Made by a program: the position numbers and the translations under genes | Shown: positions 10,950 to 22,229 of the stretch, one piece after another | How positions within the stretch are numbered: the first letter of the stretch is position 1 | Layout: every line of letters starts with the position of its first letter | The notes under the pieces: model-generated | The model's input: the letters and a program-made list of their open reading frames with translations, nothing else | The model's database searches: none | Told to the model about the DNA's origin: nothing | Assembly (NCBI GenBank): GCA_946406115.1 | Contig: OX291545.1 | Span: 1,178,001 to 1,242,000 of the forward strand | Direction of reading: 5' to 3' | Origin: Apoda limacodes | Lineage: Eukaryota > Arthropoda > Insecta > Lepidoptera > Limacodidae | DNA: 64,000 bases

Positions 10950-12060
10950 TCATAAAAAGAATATTTCATCCAAAGTATACCCCTGTGGTATGGAACCATT
11001 GACATTGGCGGCATTACCTCTCTGCACAGCCAAACTTAGCTTTTGAGAGAGGTAGCATCCAGCCCTTAAATCACCCGACGCAAGAACAAGTCTTTTAGAT
11101 AAGTCCTTAACACAAGACTTCGCATCCGATGACCAAGGGCCAAGTGTCTCAAAAGCAAGTGGCACAATATCATAACGATTAATTAATGAGGCCGCACCAG
11201 GTGTACTCTGAACGTAAGACAGAGCAAGTGTATCGACACAAGTTGCGTCTCACACCAGCCAACCAAGACTCCATGGCACTAAAGTCACCCCATCAGGTCT
11301 CTTTCCATCGTCTCTAAAAAGTCCCCAAGGTTCTAAGTTTGATGGAATAGACGCAGTAGAAAGTGCTCTCCTAATGAGGTCATTAATAGTGCCATGGCGG
11401 TATATGCGGCCTGCACTTTTTAGGTAAGAGAGGCCGTGAACACCTCGCTCGTCAACACTGTGTCTACAGGGGCAAACATGTACTTCACAAACATTTGTAT
11501 CAAGAAGCAAACAAACAGAAAAACGTAAAGTGTCCCGGTCCAAAAGTGTGCCTAATTTAGATGAGGGCAGCGCGTGCAGCCAGTGACCAGACTCTCTTTC
11601 TGAAACCGCCAAAATACGAGCTCGATCCGTTATATCCGTTACATCGTTGAAAAATATTAATATGGGTTTGTTTAACCGATGGCAAGTCCCATAGAGTTTG
11701 TTAACGGACATCTACAGGAATATTCTCTTCTGAAAAAGTTAAACTCCAAGCACTTCTAGCTTCGCTCAGACACACTATCTCATCATAAGCAAAACTTGGT
11801 AGGTTGAGTATTTTACTTATAAGACGCAGTGTGCCGTGAGTAGAGGTCAGAAAAGCAGAAAGAGCTAAGCTCTAAATCGTCCTAATACCCAGCCCACCAA
11901 ACTTGATAGGAAGAGACGCTTGGCTCCCAGATCGATCGCAAAAAGAAATATTAAGTATTTTAGAAAAATATTTTAAGTTGTCTAAAGTAGATGTGATCAA
12001 AGGGAATTTCCAAGTGCGCTAAAGATAAGTTGGAATTCCAAAAACACACAAGTTACGGAG
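10950..12060 (-). pseudogene. Retroelement polyprotein C-terminus with CCHC and PD..D nuclease-like motifs, broken
   Basis: Read on the minus strand, three frames follow each other. First (about 12060-11720) comes a segment with ASLPIKFGGLGIRT and a TSTHGTLRLISKIL stretch, typical of the RT end of some invertebrate retroelements. Next (11711-11250, 153 codons) comes a Cys/His region with VCPCRH...GVHGLSY, then [11 protein letters not shown] and [12 protein letters not shown], which resembles the PD-(D/E)XK restriction-like nuclease layout of R2-type elements (inference). After a break, DATCVDTLALSYV and ETLGPWSSDA run to 10950. The Cys expected after HGLS is Tyr here, and there are frameshifts and a stop, so it is inactive. 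The exact family is not resolved. Confidence 0.72.
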
Positions 12061-13394
12061 ACGATTTCTGAATATTTTGTCGTTTGTTCGAATGTCATGT
12101 GACAACTACGAAACGGATTGAAATGACAAGCATTATGGATTTTTGATATCCGGATATATAGATAATAAATAACATATAGGAAAATTTAATTTATTATCAC
12201 GGGACCACGAGGAATTGTTGGCGAGCGTCGTCTAATATCAATTCAGTCGAATAGCTAAAATGTAACTCAACATGAGTTTTAAATCGCCAATTTAACTAGG
12301 TATGTATTTATTTTTACCCTTACCACAAAGGAATGATTGAACATTGCGCTTTTTAGAGTACTAAGGTAAAATCGGAAGCAGATGATATCAAATTTGATGT
12401 CACAAAGACTTCTCTGAAAGCTTATGACTTGGGTCACCTTCCCTATCGTGTATATCAGTTAAAGAAGGGCTTTCCGTTCAAAACAAAAGGCATGTAAGCA
12501 GTTGAGCAGCCGAAAGTTCGCGTCGCACAAAGTTTTCACCAAAGATGACTTATATGTCATTGTGCTGTGTCGCGATACGCAGTCTTTGAGGGCTATAGGT
12601 ATATGTTACAATATTGATACTTACCTTAAGATAAGTCTAAAACGAAGGTAAATTATATTAATTCAATTTAATTATAGTAAATCGCGCACTAACATCAGCT
12701 GAGCCCTGTTCAGAACCTTCGTACCGTGTAAATATCACTTTATAACCCTGGTTATGCAAGCTAAAACATTAGAGATATTAGATAAGGAATTTGACAGCAT
12801 ATTTTAATTTATAGTTGTACCTTTTGAACACGCCCCTGGTAAAAAATAATATGATGTTCAATGTGAGGCTGATAAATAAATTCCATAAATGGAACCTATA
12901 TCTAAACTTTCGTCTTAGAAAACCAGTACTTCATTAATGTAGAACCCAAATAAAATCCGTTCAGTATTTATTTACGCAAGAATCGTGCATGCACACACGC
13001 GATATACGACTTTATTTTATATTATAGGTGCTTAGGCGATGTAGTGATTGCTTTCCAAATTCTAAACTCGACGTGACTGAATCTAGCAAAAACGTCTTAC
13101 TTATTTAAATAGAAGAATAAACAGCATAAGAAGGTGTATCTGAATAACGCCTGCGTAGTTATATCATATTCGAAAACTAAAATATTGATACAATGATAGG
13201 TACAGTAACTTGCAGAAGCGCATTTAAAATAAGAAAACCAAATCGCTTGGCTTAAGCTGATATCGATCTACTTACTCACATACTTACGGAAATAGCAAAA
13301 GTAGAAGTGAACGACTGTTCATTGTTTTTCAGTGCTAGTTCGTCTTGTAGGCATGGAGTTCAATTTACTCTATAATTTTCACAACGTTATCTAT
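12061..13394. other. Non-coding, AT-rich
   Basis: There is no supported gene. The stretch at 12460-12600 shares GGGCTTTCCGTTCAAAAC and a TGTCGCGATA block with 8430-8600, so both belong to an unclassified repeat. Confidence 0.45.
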
Positions 13395-14255
13395 GTGAAA
13401 ATCGGCCAAGTGCGAGTCGGACTCGCGCACAAAGGGTTCCGTACCTTATCTATAAAAAAATCACGTTTGTTGTATGATAATGAAAATATTGGTTTTATTT
13501 TAATTTAAATATTCATTTTTAAAGTGAATATATAACTAAATATTCTGTGAATATTTCAAGCGTCTACCTTTTGCTGTAATCAATTTCGAGCAAAAACGAG
13601 CGAAAAAATCGGGCCAGTGCGAGTTGGACTCGCGCATAAAGGGTTCCGTACCATTATCTATAAAAATGGCAAAAAAATCACGTTTGTTATATGGGAGCCC
13701 CCCTTAATTTTTTTTTTATTTTAATTAAAAAAATATTTTTTAAAGTGACTTTATAACTAGATATTCTGTGAATATTTTAAGCGTCTACCTGTTGCTGTAA
13801 TCAATATCGAGCAAAAAAATAACGTTTAGTTTTATGGGAGCCCCCTTTAATATTTATTTTATTCTGTTTTTTATTATTTGTTGTTATAGTGGCAACAAAA
13901 ATACATCTTCTGTGAAAATTTCAACTGTCTAACTATCACGGTTCATGAGATACAGCCCGGTGACAGACGGACGGACGGACAGCGGAGCCTTAGTAATAGA
14001 GTTCCGCTAATTACCCTTCGGGTTTGGAACCCTAAAAATCACGCTTGATGTATGGGAGCCCCATTAAATATTTGTTTAGTATTTGTTGTTATAGCGGCAA
14101 CAGCAATACATCATCTGTAAGAATTTCAACTGTCTAACAACTATCACTGTTCATGAGATACAGCCTGGTGGCAGATGGACGGACGGACAGCGGAGTTTTA
14201 GTAATAGGCTCCCGTTTTTTACCCTTTGGGTACGGAACCCTACAAATGGCTCAAT
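13395..14255 (+). repeat. Array of lepidopteran-type interspersed repeats (3-4 partial units)
   Basis: Successive partial copies begin with a GTGCGAGTYGGACTCGCGC head (13411, 13617), run into GGGTTCCGTACC, then ATCACGTTTGTTRTATG, ATATTCTGTGAATATTT and GCGTCTACCT. They close with a TTCATGAGATACAGCC block, GACGGACGGACAGCGGAG and GGAACCCTA. The closing half is present twice (about 13910-14035 and 14125-14245). The copies are non-coding. I recognise the family as common in Lepidoptera, but do not assign it to a transposon class. Confidence 0.75.
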
Positions 14256-14264
14256 GCTAGCATG

Positions 14265-14880
14265 TCATGTACGTATGTCTTTTTCAATATCGTCATACAT
14301 AATCACAACCTTATCATCTGGGTGTGCCTGTGCTGTCTGTGCGTAAACCTGTATCATCTTCAGAGAATATGTCTTGGTAATTCTGAGTATAAGGTACGCT
14401 AACCCGCCAACACCTTGGGAGAGTATGTCACCTTCCCGGAAGAAGAACAAGTTGCCGGATTTGAGCAATATCGAGTCATCCCCCTGTCTTCGGACTTCAG
14501 ATAGCCCTATTATATCCCAGCACAGCTTGTATACTTCTTGTTCCAGCTCAAAAATCTTTTCGTCATACCTCAAAGAGCGTGCATTGTTCGTTGCCAGGGC
14601 TAGTTGTCGGTGTTTGTGGTAACCGGAACTCTGCGGGGATTCTTTACAACCCCTGACCCACCGTTACATTGACCGCTACCATAATCAGAACAAGCGGAGC
14701 TGTCGGTGACTAGGGGCCGTGGTTCTTGTGCAATGCATAAGGGGGGTTTTGCCTTTCATCGCAGATTGATGTTTAATACTCCCTCAGTATGGTACTGCTG
14801 CCCACCATCTAGTATATCCCTTGGTCGCCTCGTACGACGCCCACGGGAGGATGTGGGGTGGTATTATTCTGCTCTGCCGA
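14265..14880 (-). pseudogene. RTE-type LINE: 5' region and endonuclease N-terminus, inverted fragment
   Basis: On the minus strand a 5' leader (about 14880-14611) is followed by the start of an AP-endonuclease-like domain. After ATNNARSLRYDEK come WDIIGLSEVRRQGDD (the conserved E of SEVR), KSGNLFFFREG and ILRITKTYSLKMIQVYA (14573-14265), ending near YDDIEK. Compared with intact RTE proteins, part of the domain after the GVGG segment is missing, and the coding sequence stops after about 100 residues. The fragment lies head-to-tail with the plus-strand 3' fragment that starts near 14881. Confidence 0.8.
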
Positions 14881-15110
14881 TACCACACGCTCTCGTCGAA
14901 CCGATAACCGATGCAGAAGAAAGGTTCTCGAGTGGCGCCTACAGATCGGAAGACGAAGCGTGGGTCGGCCTCCTACCAGGTGGACAGACGATCTGCTCAG
15001 AGCCGCAGGAAACGGATGGGCGCGGGCGGCTTATGACGGGTCGTTGTTGAGACATATAGGGGAAGCCGACGTTTAGTAGTGGACATCTTCCGGCAGAAAC
15101 GATTATCAAA
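14881..15110 (+). pseudogene. RTE-type LINE: extreme C-terminus and 3' end
   Basis: At about 14906-15076 a plus-strand frame carries RRSVGRPPTRWTDDLLRAAG and ARAAYDGSLLRHIGEADV. This matches the conserved last residues of RTE-clade ORF2 proteins, whose GRPPTRW..D block I recognise. A short 3' end with AGTAGTGGACATCTTCCGG and an A-rich tail follow at 15080-15123. Everything between the endonuclease and this C-terminus is missing. Confidence 0.8.
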
Positions 15111-15123
15111 AGATTAAAAAAAA

Positions 15124-15539
15124 AATTATTGTTCTAGGTACAATTATTTTTTACCAATATAGATTGTTAAAAACAAATTTATAAATCTAAGTTAACCTAT
15201 ATGTCAATAACCAGTCAATAGATATGATATGAGGAAGGGGAAAAGTATTCCTACTTATTTCTCAACCTTCTACATGAAGGTTCTACATAATATAAGTACT
15301 ATAAAGTTTGAAGACGAGAACTCGTTCCCAACTAAAGGTTCGGAGTGTGTTATGCCAATATCGTGCGGAAGCGGATACCTATACCTAGTGGTGCTTATAC
15401 CACCACCAACTAGACGCGAGAGCTTTAACTTCAAAGGATATTTCGTTTTGGAGCGAATTTATTATTGGATTAAATCTACGAGTGTGTTATTATTGCGCGT
15501 GATGACGGTATTGATTTTTTTATTTAATTAACCTTTTTA
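15124..15539. other. Non-coding
   Basis: A 100-codon plus-strand frame (15229-15531) has no recognisable domain, and nothing around it looks like a gene. Confidence 0.4.
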
Positions 15540-15735
15540 TATTATGCGGTAATTTTCGATTGTGTTTGGGGACGAAGTTGGGATGGTGGCGATCTTAGCG
15601 TCAGTTATGGCGTCCGTTAGTAGCTGAATAACGTTGTCCACTGAGTTAGTATCGCTAAGTTTTAATGAGCCAGGGGTGGGGAGGGTCAAGTTAATGAATT
15701 TTTTGTCCCAGTCGGCTTCGACATAGACTCTGAAG
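15540..15735 (-). pseudogene. Jockey-like LINE ORF2 linker fragment
   Basis: The minus-strand frame reads EADWDKKFINLTLPTP and then a helix-like NVIQLLTDAITDAKIATIP segment. This is the pattern of the endonuclease-to-RT linker in Jockey-type ORF2 proteins: an ADW..F start, then a pair of helices ending before ..IP. Only about 60 residues remain. It adjoins the GC-rich repeat at 15725. Confidence 0.5.
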
Positions 15736-16073
15736 GAGCCTCGGCCCATACAGCGCCCAACGCTCAAGGGCTTCCCGCGGGGGGAGCCTTGGCTTGGGTT
15801 GTCGCTCTCAGGGGCGTCCCTTCGAACAGCGTGAGTCTCGAACCCGAAGGTGAGTCAGCGCCAGGAGGGAGTTCCCCGTTACGCGGGTGGGTTGCGATTG
15901 AGTGGGGGCGAGAAGCGCCCCGGCACTCTTTGAAACTTCGTGTATCCTTGCAGGTGCCGACGAACCCGTCCCCGGGGGGAGGCCCTATTAGGGGAGGTCT
16001 TCATCTGGGGCCATTAGCATGTACCGAGGCCGCCTAGCGATGGTTTTAAGACTGTGCCGACGTCGGTCAGGGG
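15725..16073. repeat. GC-rich interspersed repeat, copy 1
   Basis: This block starts AGACTCTGAAGGAGCCTC and ends near GTCGGTCAGGGG. It matches 29529-29933 at most positions, including CGCGGGGGGAGCC, GAACCCGAAGGTGAGTCAGC and TTCCCCGTTACGCGGGTG. It is far richer in GC than its surroundings, so it is probably the untranslated leader of a retroelement. It lacks about 55 bp present in copy 2. Confidence 0.75.
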
Positions 16074-16834
16074 AATGATACGTTGTGGATTGCACAATTA
16101 ATTGATTCGGGTGATTTCGTGTACGCTCGAAAAAGCGGTCTTTCAAAACTGAACTGACTTGCGACGCCTTTTATACTCGCTGACAAGAGTGCGGGTTACG
16201 CTCGAATGTTCCAGCCGCTTCAAGAGCTGTCTTGTACTTTAATTCGTAAATAACCCATCCCACGTAAACATCCATTGTTGTAAACAATATTGACCTTCAG
16301 AGGAGAGTAAACCTTACGCTTCAAGTTTTAAGTTGACTTTTTTAACTGTAGCAGTGTTTTAGCTAGATCTTAAGTTAAATTAAGATGCAACCTTTTTTTT
16401 TTGTTGTTCGTTAACCATCGATGTTTCCGGTAATCTTAGGCGTCTAGAAAGTTACCGGCCGAAACAATACGAAGCTGAAATTCAGCATTTTGATTTATCG
16501 GTTATCCACTTATAAAGAATTCTACGCCAGGGACAAATTAAGGCAGTCAAAGAAGATGATAATGAAAGATGGTTAAAAGTTTATGTGGAAGTCCTATGTT
16601 TTTTATGTGGGCCATGTAATTTAGTGTAGTGGGTAAAAACTTAATACAAATATAATCTTCTAAGTTTTTACAACAGGAGCATGTAAAGGGGACCAAAATG
16701 TAGTTTAAAGTTTGTACCTAACTAAGTCTTATGATGTTGTATAAACAAATAATAATATAATATTTTTATGACAGAGATATTAGGTTATAATAATTAAAAG
16801 ATTAATTTAATATTATTATATTTGATATTTTGTC
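16074..16834. other. Non-coding
   Basis: I see no frame, RNA or recognisable element. Confidence 0.45.
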
Positions 16835-17035
16835 GGCTCCGTGGCTCAGTGGTTAATGGTAATAAATGACCCGACTGTTGAATCAAGAGACGTGGGTTCG
16901 ATTCCCGCACAATACAAACATTTATTATATGTGTTTCTTTTGAGACTGGGTGGTTTCTATATATGATATGTATGTATTTACAAAAAAAAGTATATATATA
17001 TGTATTTGTAGGCGCTATGTTTAATGCCCACAAAT
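16835..17035 (+). mobile_element. tRNA-derived SINE (SINE-1), plus orientation
   Basis: The head has a GGCTCCGTGGCTCAGTGGTTA A-box region (16846-16867) and a GTGGGTTCGATTCCCGC B-box (16892-16908). The body carries TTTTGAGACTGGGTGG and ATGTATGTATTTACAAA, as in the minus copy at 4716. Confidence 0.75.
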
Positions 17036-17857
17036 ATTTATTTATTTTGTTTTTGTTTTAATTATTATATTATATTTGACTATATAACTGGCAGGCTATA
17101 ATGAGTTTGTAAGATTCGTTACAATCGGTACATTGAAAATCAAAATACGAAAAATTATACAATCAGCTTATTTTTACTAAGTAAATCTTTTTAGGTTGAC
17201 TTGTATTAAGGAAGTATCACAGAAAAGATTATTTCAGTTCAGGGTGGCCGGAACAGACAGTCTCTTTTTAGAATTTAATTTACTTTTTTTGGAAACATGG
17301 TGTCGAAAGTATAGTTTCCACTAATAGTATCTAGATACTTTATTATTATCGAACCTTTAAGGTACTAGAACGGACAATAAAGTATAGTATCGGTAAAGGT
17401 TTTTAGCATATGGTTTCCTATCGAATAAAATATTTTGAAGCAGATATTATTGTTGACAGATAGTAACGTAAATGTGTGAGTGATTGATTTACAGAATAGG
17501 TTGTATGCTGTTTTGGAACTTAAGCTATTCATGCATTTTTGCATGTGACTGTACATACGTTAGGAATTCTGACACGTTAGGAAACTGTGGCACGTTCCGA
17601 GTACTCCTAATATCCTGTGTGTGTTGCAGCCTTTTTTATTTCTCTTTTCATGTAGGTACCTTTCATCATTGAAAAATGCAAACAAAGTATCGCACATGTG
17701 CCTTTGTTTTATTTCTAGAATATGTAGAATGAAAAATAAAAACTAATAAAATTGTAAAAAGAACTTTCTGTGAAATTAGTTTTAGTATTTTTACTTTAGT
17801 ATAAATACTAAACACGTAGGTAGTGGGTTTGTTGTCTATTGAAACCCTGTAAATATA
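17036..17857. other. Non-coding, AT-rich
   Basis: No supported gene is present; short frames here have no domain signature. Confidence 0.45.
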
Positions 17858-18378
17858 AAACCGGTTAAGTGCAAGTTGGACTTGCGCCCCGAGTAGCAGT
17901 TATTTTAAACAGTTTTAGGGCTCGGAAAAACGTAACTTTTATAGGATCACTCGTGTGTCTGTCTGTCCATCTGTCACAGCCAATTTCCTCTAAATTGATG
18001 GATGGGTTAAGTTTGATTTTGGTACACATATGAATTTTTGTAACCCTCATAGGGACGGGTTACATAAGTTAACAAATTTGCCCCTTTTGAGGTCCATAAT
18101 AAGAACATTTTAAAAAGTTTTGAGAACTGTAGCGTATGACTTATAATATGAAAGGGATTGTTTGAGTTTTTTTCTTTTAATAATTAAAAAAAAATCAGTT
18201 TCAAAGTTATTTACGAAAAAAGATGAATATTGGCTGTGCCTCCCTTATCTCTAAAACTACTGAGCTTATAAATTACAGGTAAACCTGTAAGAAATCTATG
18301 ATCTCAAAATAATATGGTAAAATTATATCAATTTCGTGGTATGAGGTTAAGTATTTGTACGGTGGTACGGAACCCTCA
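17858..18378 (+). repeat. Lepidopteran-type interspersed repeat, single copy
   Basis: The copy begins AAGTGCAAGTTGGACTTGCGC, a diverged form of the head at 13411. It passes through TATAGGATCAC, TGTCTGTCTGTCC and CTGTCACAGCC, and closes with GTACGGTGGTACGGAACCCTC (18357-18377). It is non-coding. Confidence 0.7.
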
Positions 18379-19146
18379 TTATGGTATAAATTACTTATGA
18401 AGTATATAACAAATTCATCTCATAGTAAGTAGAAATATGTCATTGTGTAATGAATTTTAGTAAATTGACATGCACATTGCACATTGTTAGTATTACAGCA
18501 ATAAATTTTCTGGCCTATATCGCTCTCTTAGTGACCAACCGAAAGAAATTGGTGGAGGTATAACTATCCGATGTTGAAAATGTAGTACCCCTGTACCCTC
18601 GATAATGACACACTTATGTGTATTAGGTTCATTAGTGCTTATTTTGTGCTTATGAATCTGCAAGAGATAGAAAAGCACAGGGTTCTAGTTTTATATAATT
18701 CAACCAAAATCATCTTAATTATATATCCATTTGTGCACAACTTTTATCTTTGCGTCGTGCAAGTATCTGGCTCGATTATCGTATCTGTCACCGAGTATGA
18801 TAAGTATGATTTGTACATACGTCAACTATACACGTAAACGCTAATGAAAACATTTTTTGATTACAAGGTAAAAGGGCAACCAAGAATCAAAAACCGAGTC
18901 TTACCTCATGTATGTTATGATGATATATCCACGGAGTTATAAATTGGAAAATGCTTCCTACTCATACGTTTATGGTGTTGTTCCTTACCGGAGGGTTAAA
19001 AGGTGTTGTTTGACCTAATAAGCCCATTTCAATGAAATTTTATGAAGGTAAGAGATGGACAGCAACTTAAAAAAACGACAACTGTGAGTATAATTTTTAA
19101 TTTTTACATTGATTTTAATTAACGTTTTCTAAGTTTCTACTTAGAA
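18379..19146. other. Non-coding, AT-rich
   Basis: Nothing recognisable was seen here. Confidence 0.45.
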
Positions 19147-19575
19147 ATGCATAAAGGTGTCTGTCTTAGTGCAAATACGGTTGATCCGCTGAGTCCTATT
19201 GTGATGAAATTAATTATGGATATCTTTGGGGAAGGACATATAGGGAGAGTTCCCCTAGCGTCGGACGCACCCGCATCGGAAAATGTATTATCTGAACATG
19301 TTGATGATGGATTAAATGTCACAGAATTAGGGGTGCAATGCATACTCGTTTTGTGATAAGAGTCAGTCTCGTGGACAAAAAAGTCGGAAAAAGGAGTGAT
19401 CGAAAGTGAAGTGTCCGAAACTAATAGGTATACATTGAATAATTTGAAGTGGTCGGGTCCTCTAAGGACTATGACGAAGACTGTATATTGTCATCAAAGT
19501 GTCTGACATGGGCTCACGAAGCTTGTGCCGACATATCTGAAGGCAGAGTAAACTATGACTCCAATAATTGTACAA
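19147..19575 (+). pseudogene. Possible relic of a pogo/Tigger-like transposase C-terminus
   Basis: A frame at 19147-19356 is followed after stops by one at 19449 with CLTWAHEACADISEG. A WAHE.C segment flanked by Cys residues is familiar from the PHD-like tail of insect pogo-type transposases. Here several of the Cys positions are Ser or Asn, and the frames are interrupted. The identification rests on this one segment, so it is tentative. Confidence 0.35.
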
Positions 19576-20449
19576 AATTTTATACATTATGTAGCTTTAG
19601 GCTATCTAGGTTTTTAGTGTCTGGTACTAGGTGCCACTCTTCGTTTCTTTGGTGACAATTTAGAAGTTTAGTTTTTGTGACTCAATTTTGATTTATTACA
19701 TTGTTAACTTTAATAATTCATAATTAAATAGACATAATAATAAAAAGTTTCTTATGACCATCAAACCTCAAGTGTACGCCACAGGGGAATTCCCCCTATA
19801 CACACATACATATATTATATATATGTATATAGATTTAAAAAAAACATCAAGTGTGAGTCAGATTAACACACATAGGTTTTATGCTGAATACGAATGTCAA
19901 AGTTTAATATCGATATTCTCGGACAGGTCTGTAAAAATTATTGAAGGTTTGTACGTAACTTATTCGCTAGGATGCATTTTTGCAAGTTGTTAGCTTACCA
20001 AGTTACAAAATTGGTATTGTTTGTCCTTTCTTTACGTCACAATAGAGCATCCAACTAAGCTGGAATTTGGCACATACATAGTTGTAGAGACGGAGAAGGA
20101 CATATGCTTTTATATAAAAAAAATTCCCGCAGTCATAACTTTAACCGAATTCTAAATAGAAAAACTAGGGCTTGATATAGGAAACTTTATAACTAAGTAT
20201 AATCAAGAAGGTTCCGTAGAAATACCTCGCTGATAACTGAATAAAAAATCTAGAATGTATACCAAATAACACAGGTACGGTAAGGTAGTTTTAAAAGAAC
20301 TAAGATTAAAAAACTTGTTGGTTTTGTAAAATTTCGTATTTTCCCGATGCCTTAACACAACATTTTATAATTTACAAATACATTGCGGGTAACCAACCTT
20401 ACAAAAATCCGTAAATAATCACTAAATCTCGTGACACATCAACATTGTC
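19576..20449. other. Non-coding, AT-rich
   Basis: No gene is seen. A scrap with GGAGAAGGACATATGC and ATTCCCGCAGT (20092-20140) resembles 47559-47615 and belongs to a common dispersed repeat. Confidence 0.4.
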
Positions 20450-20650
20450 TCGCATTTTGTTAGTAGCGAGCGCGCGCCGAGACAGCATTCCGCCATCCCA
20501 CAAATTAACCTCGCTCGAGATTTCTCCTCCGAGGTGATCCCTAATTTTCAGATACGTCTCCAGGAATAAATAGAGGATTAGGAACAGCGCCGGGCGCGTA
20601 AATAACGCCGCGTCATGCCACGCGAACTACCAGGGTACCAGAAGATAACA
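20450..20650. other. Unexplained GC-richer block
   Basis: This about 200-bp block of high-complexity, CpG-containing sequence (AGCGAGCGCGCGCCGAGACAG at 20464-20484, CGCCGGGCGCG near 20589) sits in AT-rich DNA. GTCTCG at 20447 and CGAGAC at 20478 can pair. It has no open frame of note and matches no repeat in this window. A regulatory element is one possibility. Confidence 0.3.
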
Positions 20651-21574
20651 AGCGAGGGAAATTGCCATCCATAGAGCTTCTTATGGTTTTGGTACAAGTC
20701 TTAGATGATAGCGATTTTGGAGTTATAGGTCCTATGCTTTTAAACAATTTTGTAATTCTTTAACAGATCTTAGCATATAATTATTTAGTGTGGAACTGTT
20801 TTCTTAGGAGTTCCAAAAATTATAAATGAGGAGAAAAACGATGATAAAATAATTGCAGATACGACAAATAATTAGTTATCTTGAATATTATAGTAGAGGA
20901 TATCCTTGGTTTGGTTCGCGTAATTTTGGTGTTATGTTTGATATATTCAACCACAGTTTTATTAAAAAAGCTACCGTGAAGAAAGATGAGAATGCATTCT
21001 AGTGCATTTAGCTCATTTTCCGGATTTTTCCAGTATATGTGAATGTGTTCAGATATACTGGAAAAATCCTACTTAGTTGATTACGAAAAAAGTCCCACGA
21101 GCTCCCATAATTGAGATATGCTTGAAAAACCAAACGAAAACTGTAAATATCCTAAAAAAACCTAAGTTGCATAAAAGTGTTATACTCATTATTTTCATTT
21201 GAATCTATTTGAAAGGGTAGATGTAGAAAGTTTTTTATATTACCTCATTATTTTCTTACATGTTAGGCGTCGTAAGGGCTCAGCTCTGCGGAGCTCTGTT
21301 TTAAACATTAAATTGAAATGTATTAACAATAAAAATAACTTCTTTAAGAGTATTTAACCATACGTGTAATATACATAGGTTGAATATGTTGAAGTAGTAT
21401 TTTGAACTCACGTTATGGTTTACTGCAAAACACAACCAACTCCTAGGCAGGCTGAAAAAAACGTTTGCGTAATTTCCCCTAGAAGTTTTCCTTTCGGACT
21501 GTACAGCCTGGGGTTTCTGAAGAAGAAAGTTATTAATTTTTGAAAATATCAGCAACCCGCGAGTATTTCCCTGA
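20651..21574. other. Non-coding, AT-rich
   Basis: No gene is seen. CCAGTATATGTGAATG and TTCAGATATACTGG (21029-21062) form a short inverted pair of unknown meaning. A 93-codon minus frame (21301-21582) has no domain signature. Confidence 0.4.
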
Positions 21575-21650
21575 TGTTCCAATCGTCCATACGCTACGAT
21601 GACCGCTCAATATTAGGCTGGAAGCTTATTTACCAACTAGGTGGTATAAA
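21575..21650 (+). mobile_element. LINE-A 3'-end fragment
   Basis: This severely 5'-truncated copy starts ATCGTCCATACGCTACGATG and runs through the ACCGCTCAATATTAGGCTGG and GGTGGTATAAAAAA stretches of the LINE-A 3' UTR. Confidence 0.7.
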
Positions 21651-22179
21651 AAAACTTTGTTTTATACGTTCATCCGTTCATGTCGATTTAAATAAAAAAT
21701 TATCCGCCTAGCCCAATTTTTTAAAGTACTTAAGGTAACTTTTAGAAAACTTCTAACTTTCTTTATATTTTCCCAGGATATCATGTGCAGATGTGTCCAA
21801 ATTCTGAAAACATCAAAAAAATCCACTTAGTAATTACAAATGTCCGGGTCAAACTCTAAATGCACTGGACTATGAAGAAGCATTTTGGATGAATTGGCTC
21901 GGAAATTTCATATAAACTCCATGAAACTTCCAAGCCGATACCATCCTATTCAGTATTCATGAATACTTCAAAAGAGTCTATCTTTTGATACCTTGGTACA
22001 ATGGAGCCTAACATCTTGGAAGCAGTAATGCAAGTGGTATTTTGAGACGAGCCAATCAGAGTAATTTCAAAAATCTATTAATTGACTGGTATATGTGGAA
22101 TATGGTATTTAATTACACGTGGTATCTTATTGTGGGATAGCTTTGCTGATGTAAATACAATATTTGTGTTACAAAAAAG
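21651..22179. other. Non-coding
   Basis: There is no supported gene or element. Confidence 0.4.
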
Positions 22180-22229
22180 ACATTGCATGCTATTTACAAA
22201 TTTCCTAATTTGTAAATAGCATGCAATGT
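22180..22229. repeat. Perfect 23-bp hairpin with a 4-base loop
   Basis: The arm at 22180-22202 (ACATTGCATGC, then TATTTACAAATT) is the exact reverse complement of 22207-22229; the loop is TCCT. A G-T pair and four A-T pairs can extend the stem to 28. The right arm belongs to the LINE-B 3' UTR, so the left arm is an inverted copy of it. Confidence 0.95.

Noticed and set aside
14706..15050. 114-codon plus-strand frame in the RTE region
   Set aside because: The real RTE C-terminus is in the neighbouring frame (GRPPTRWTDDL). This one crosses the inversion joint and means nothing.
16845..16915. tRNA gene
   Set aside because: A- and B-box motifs are present but no full cloverleaf forms, and a SINE body shared with 4716-4872 is attached.
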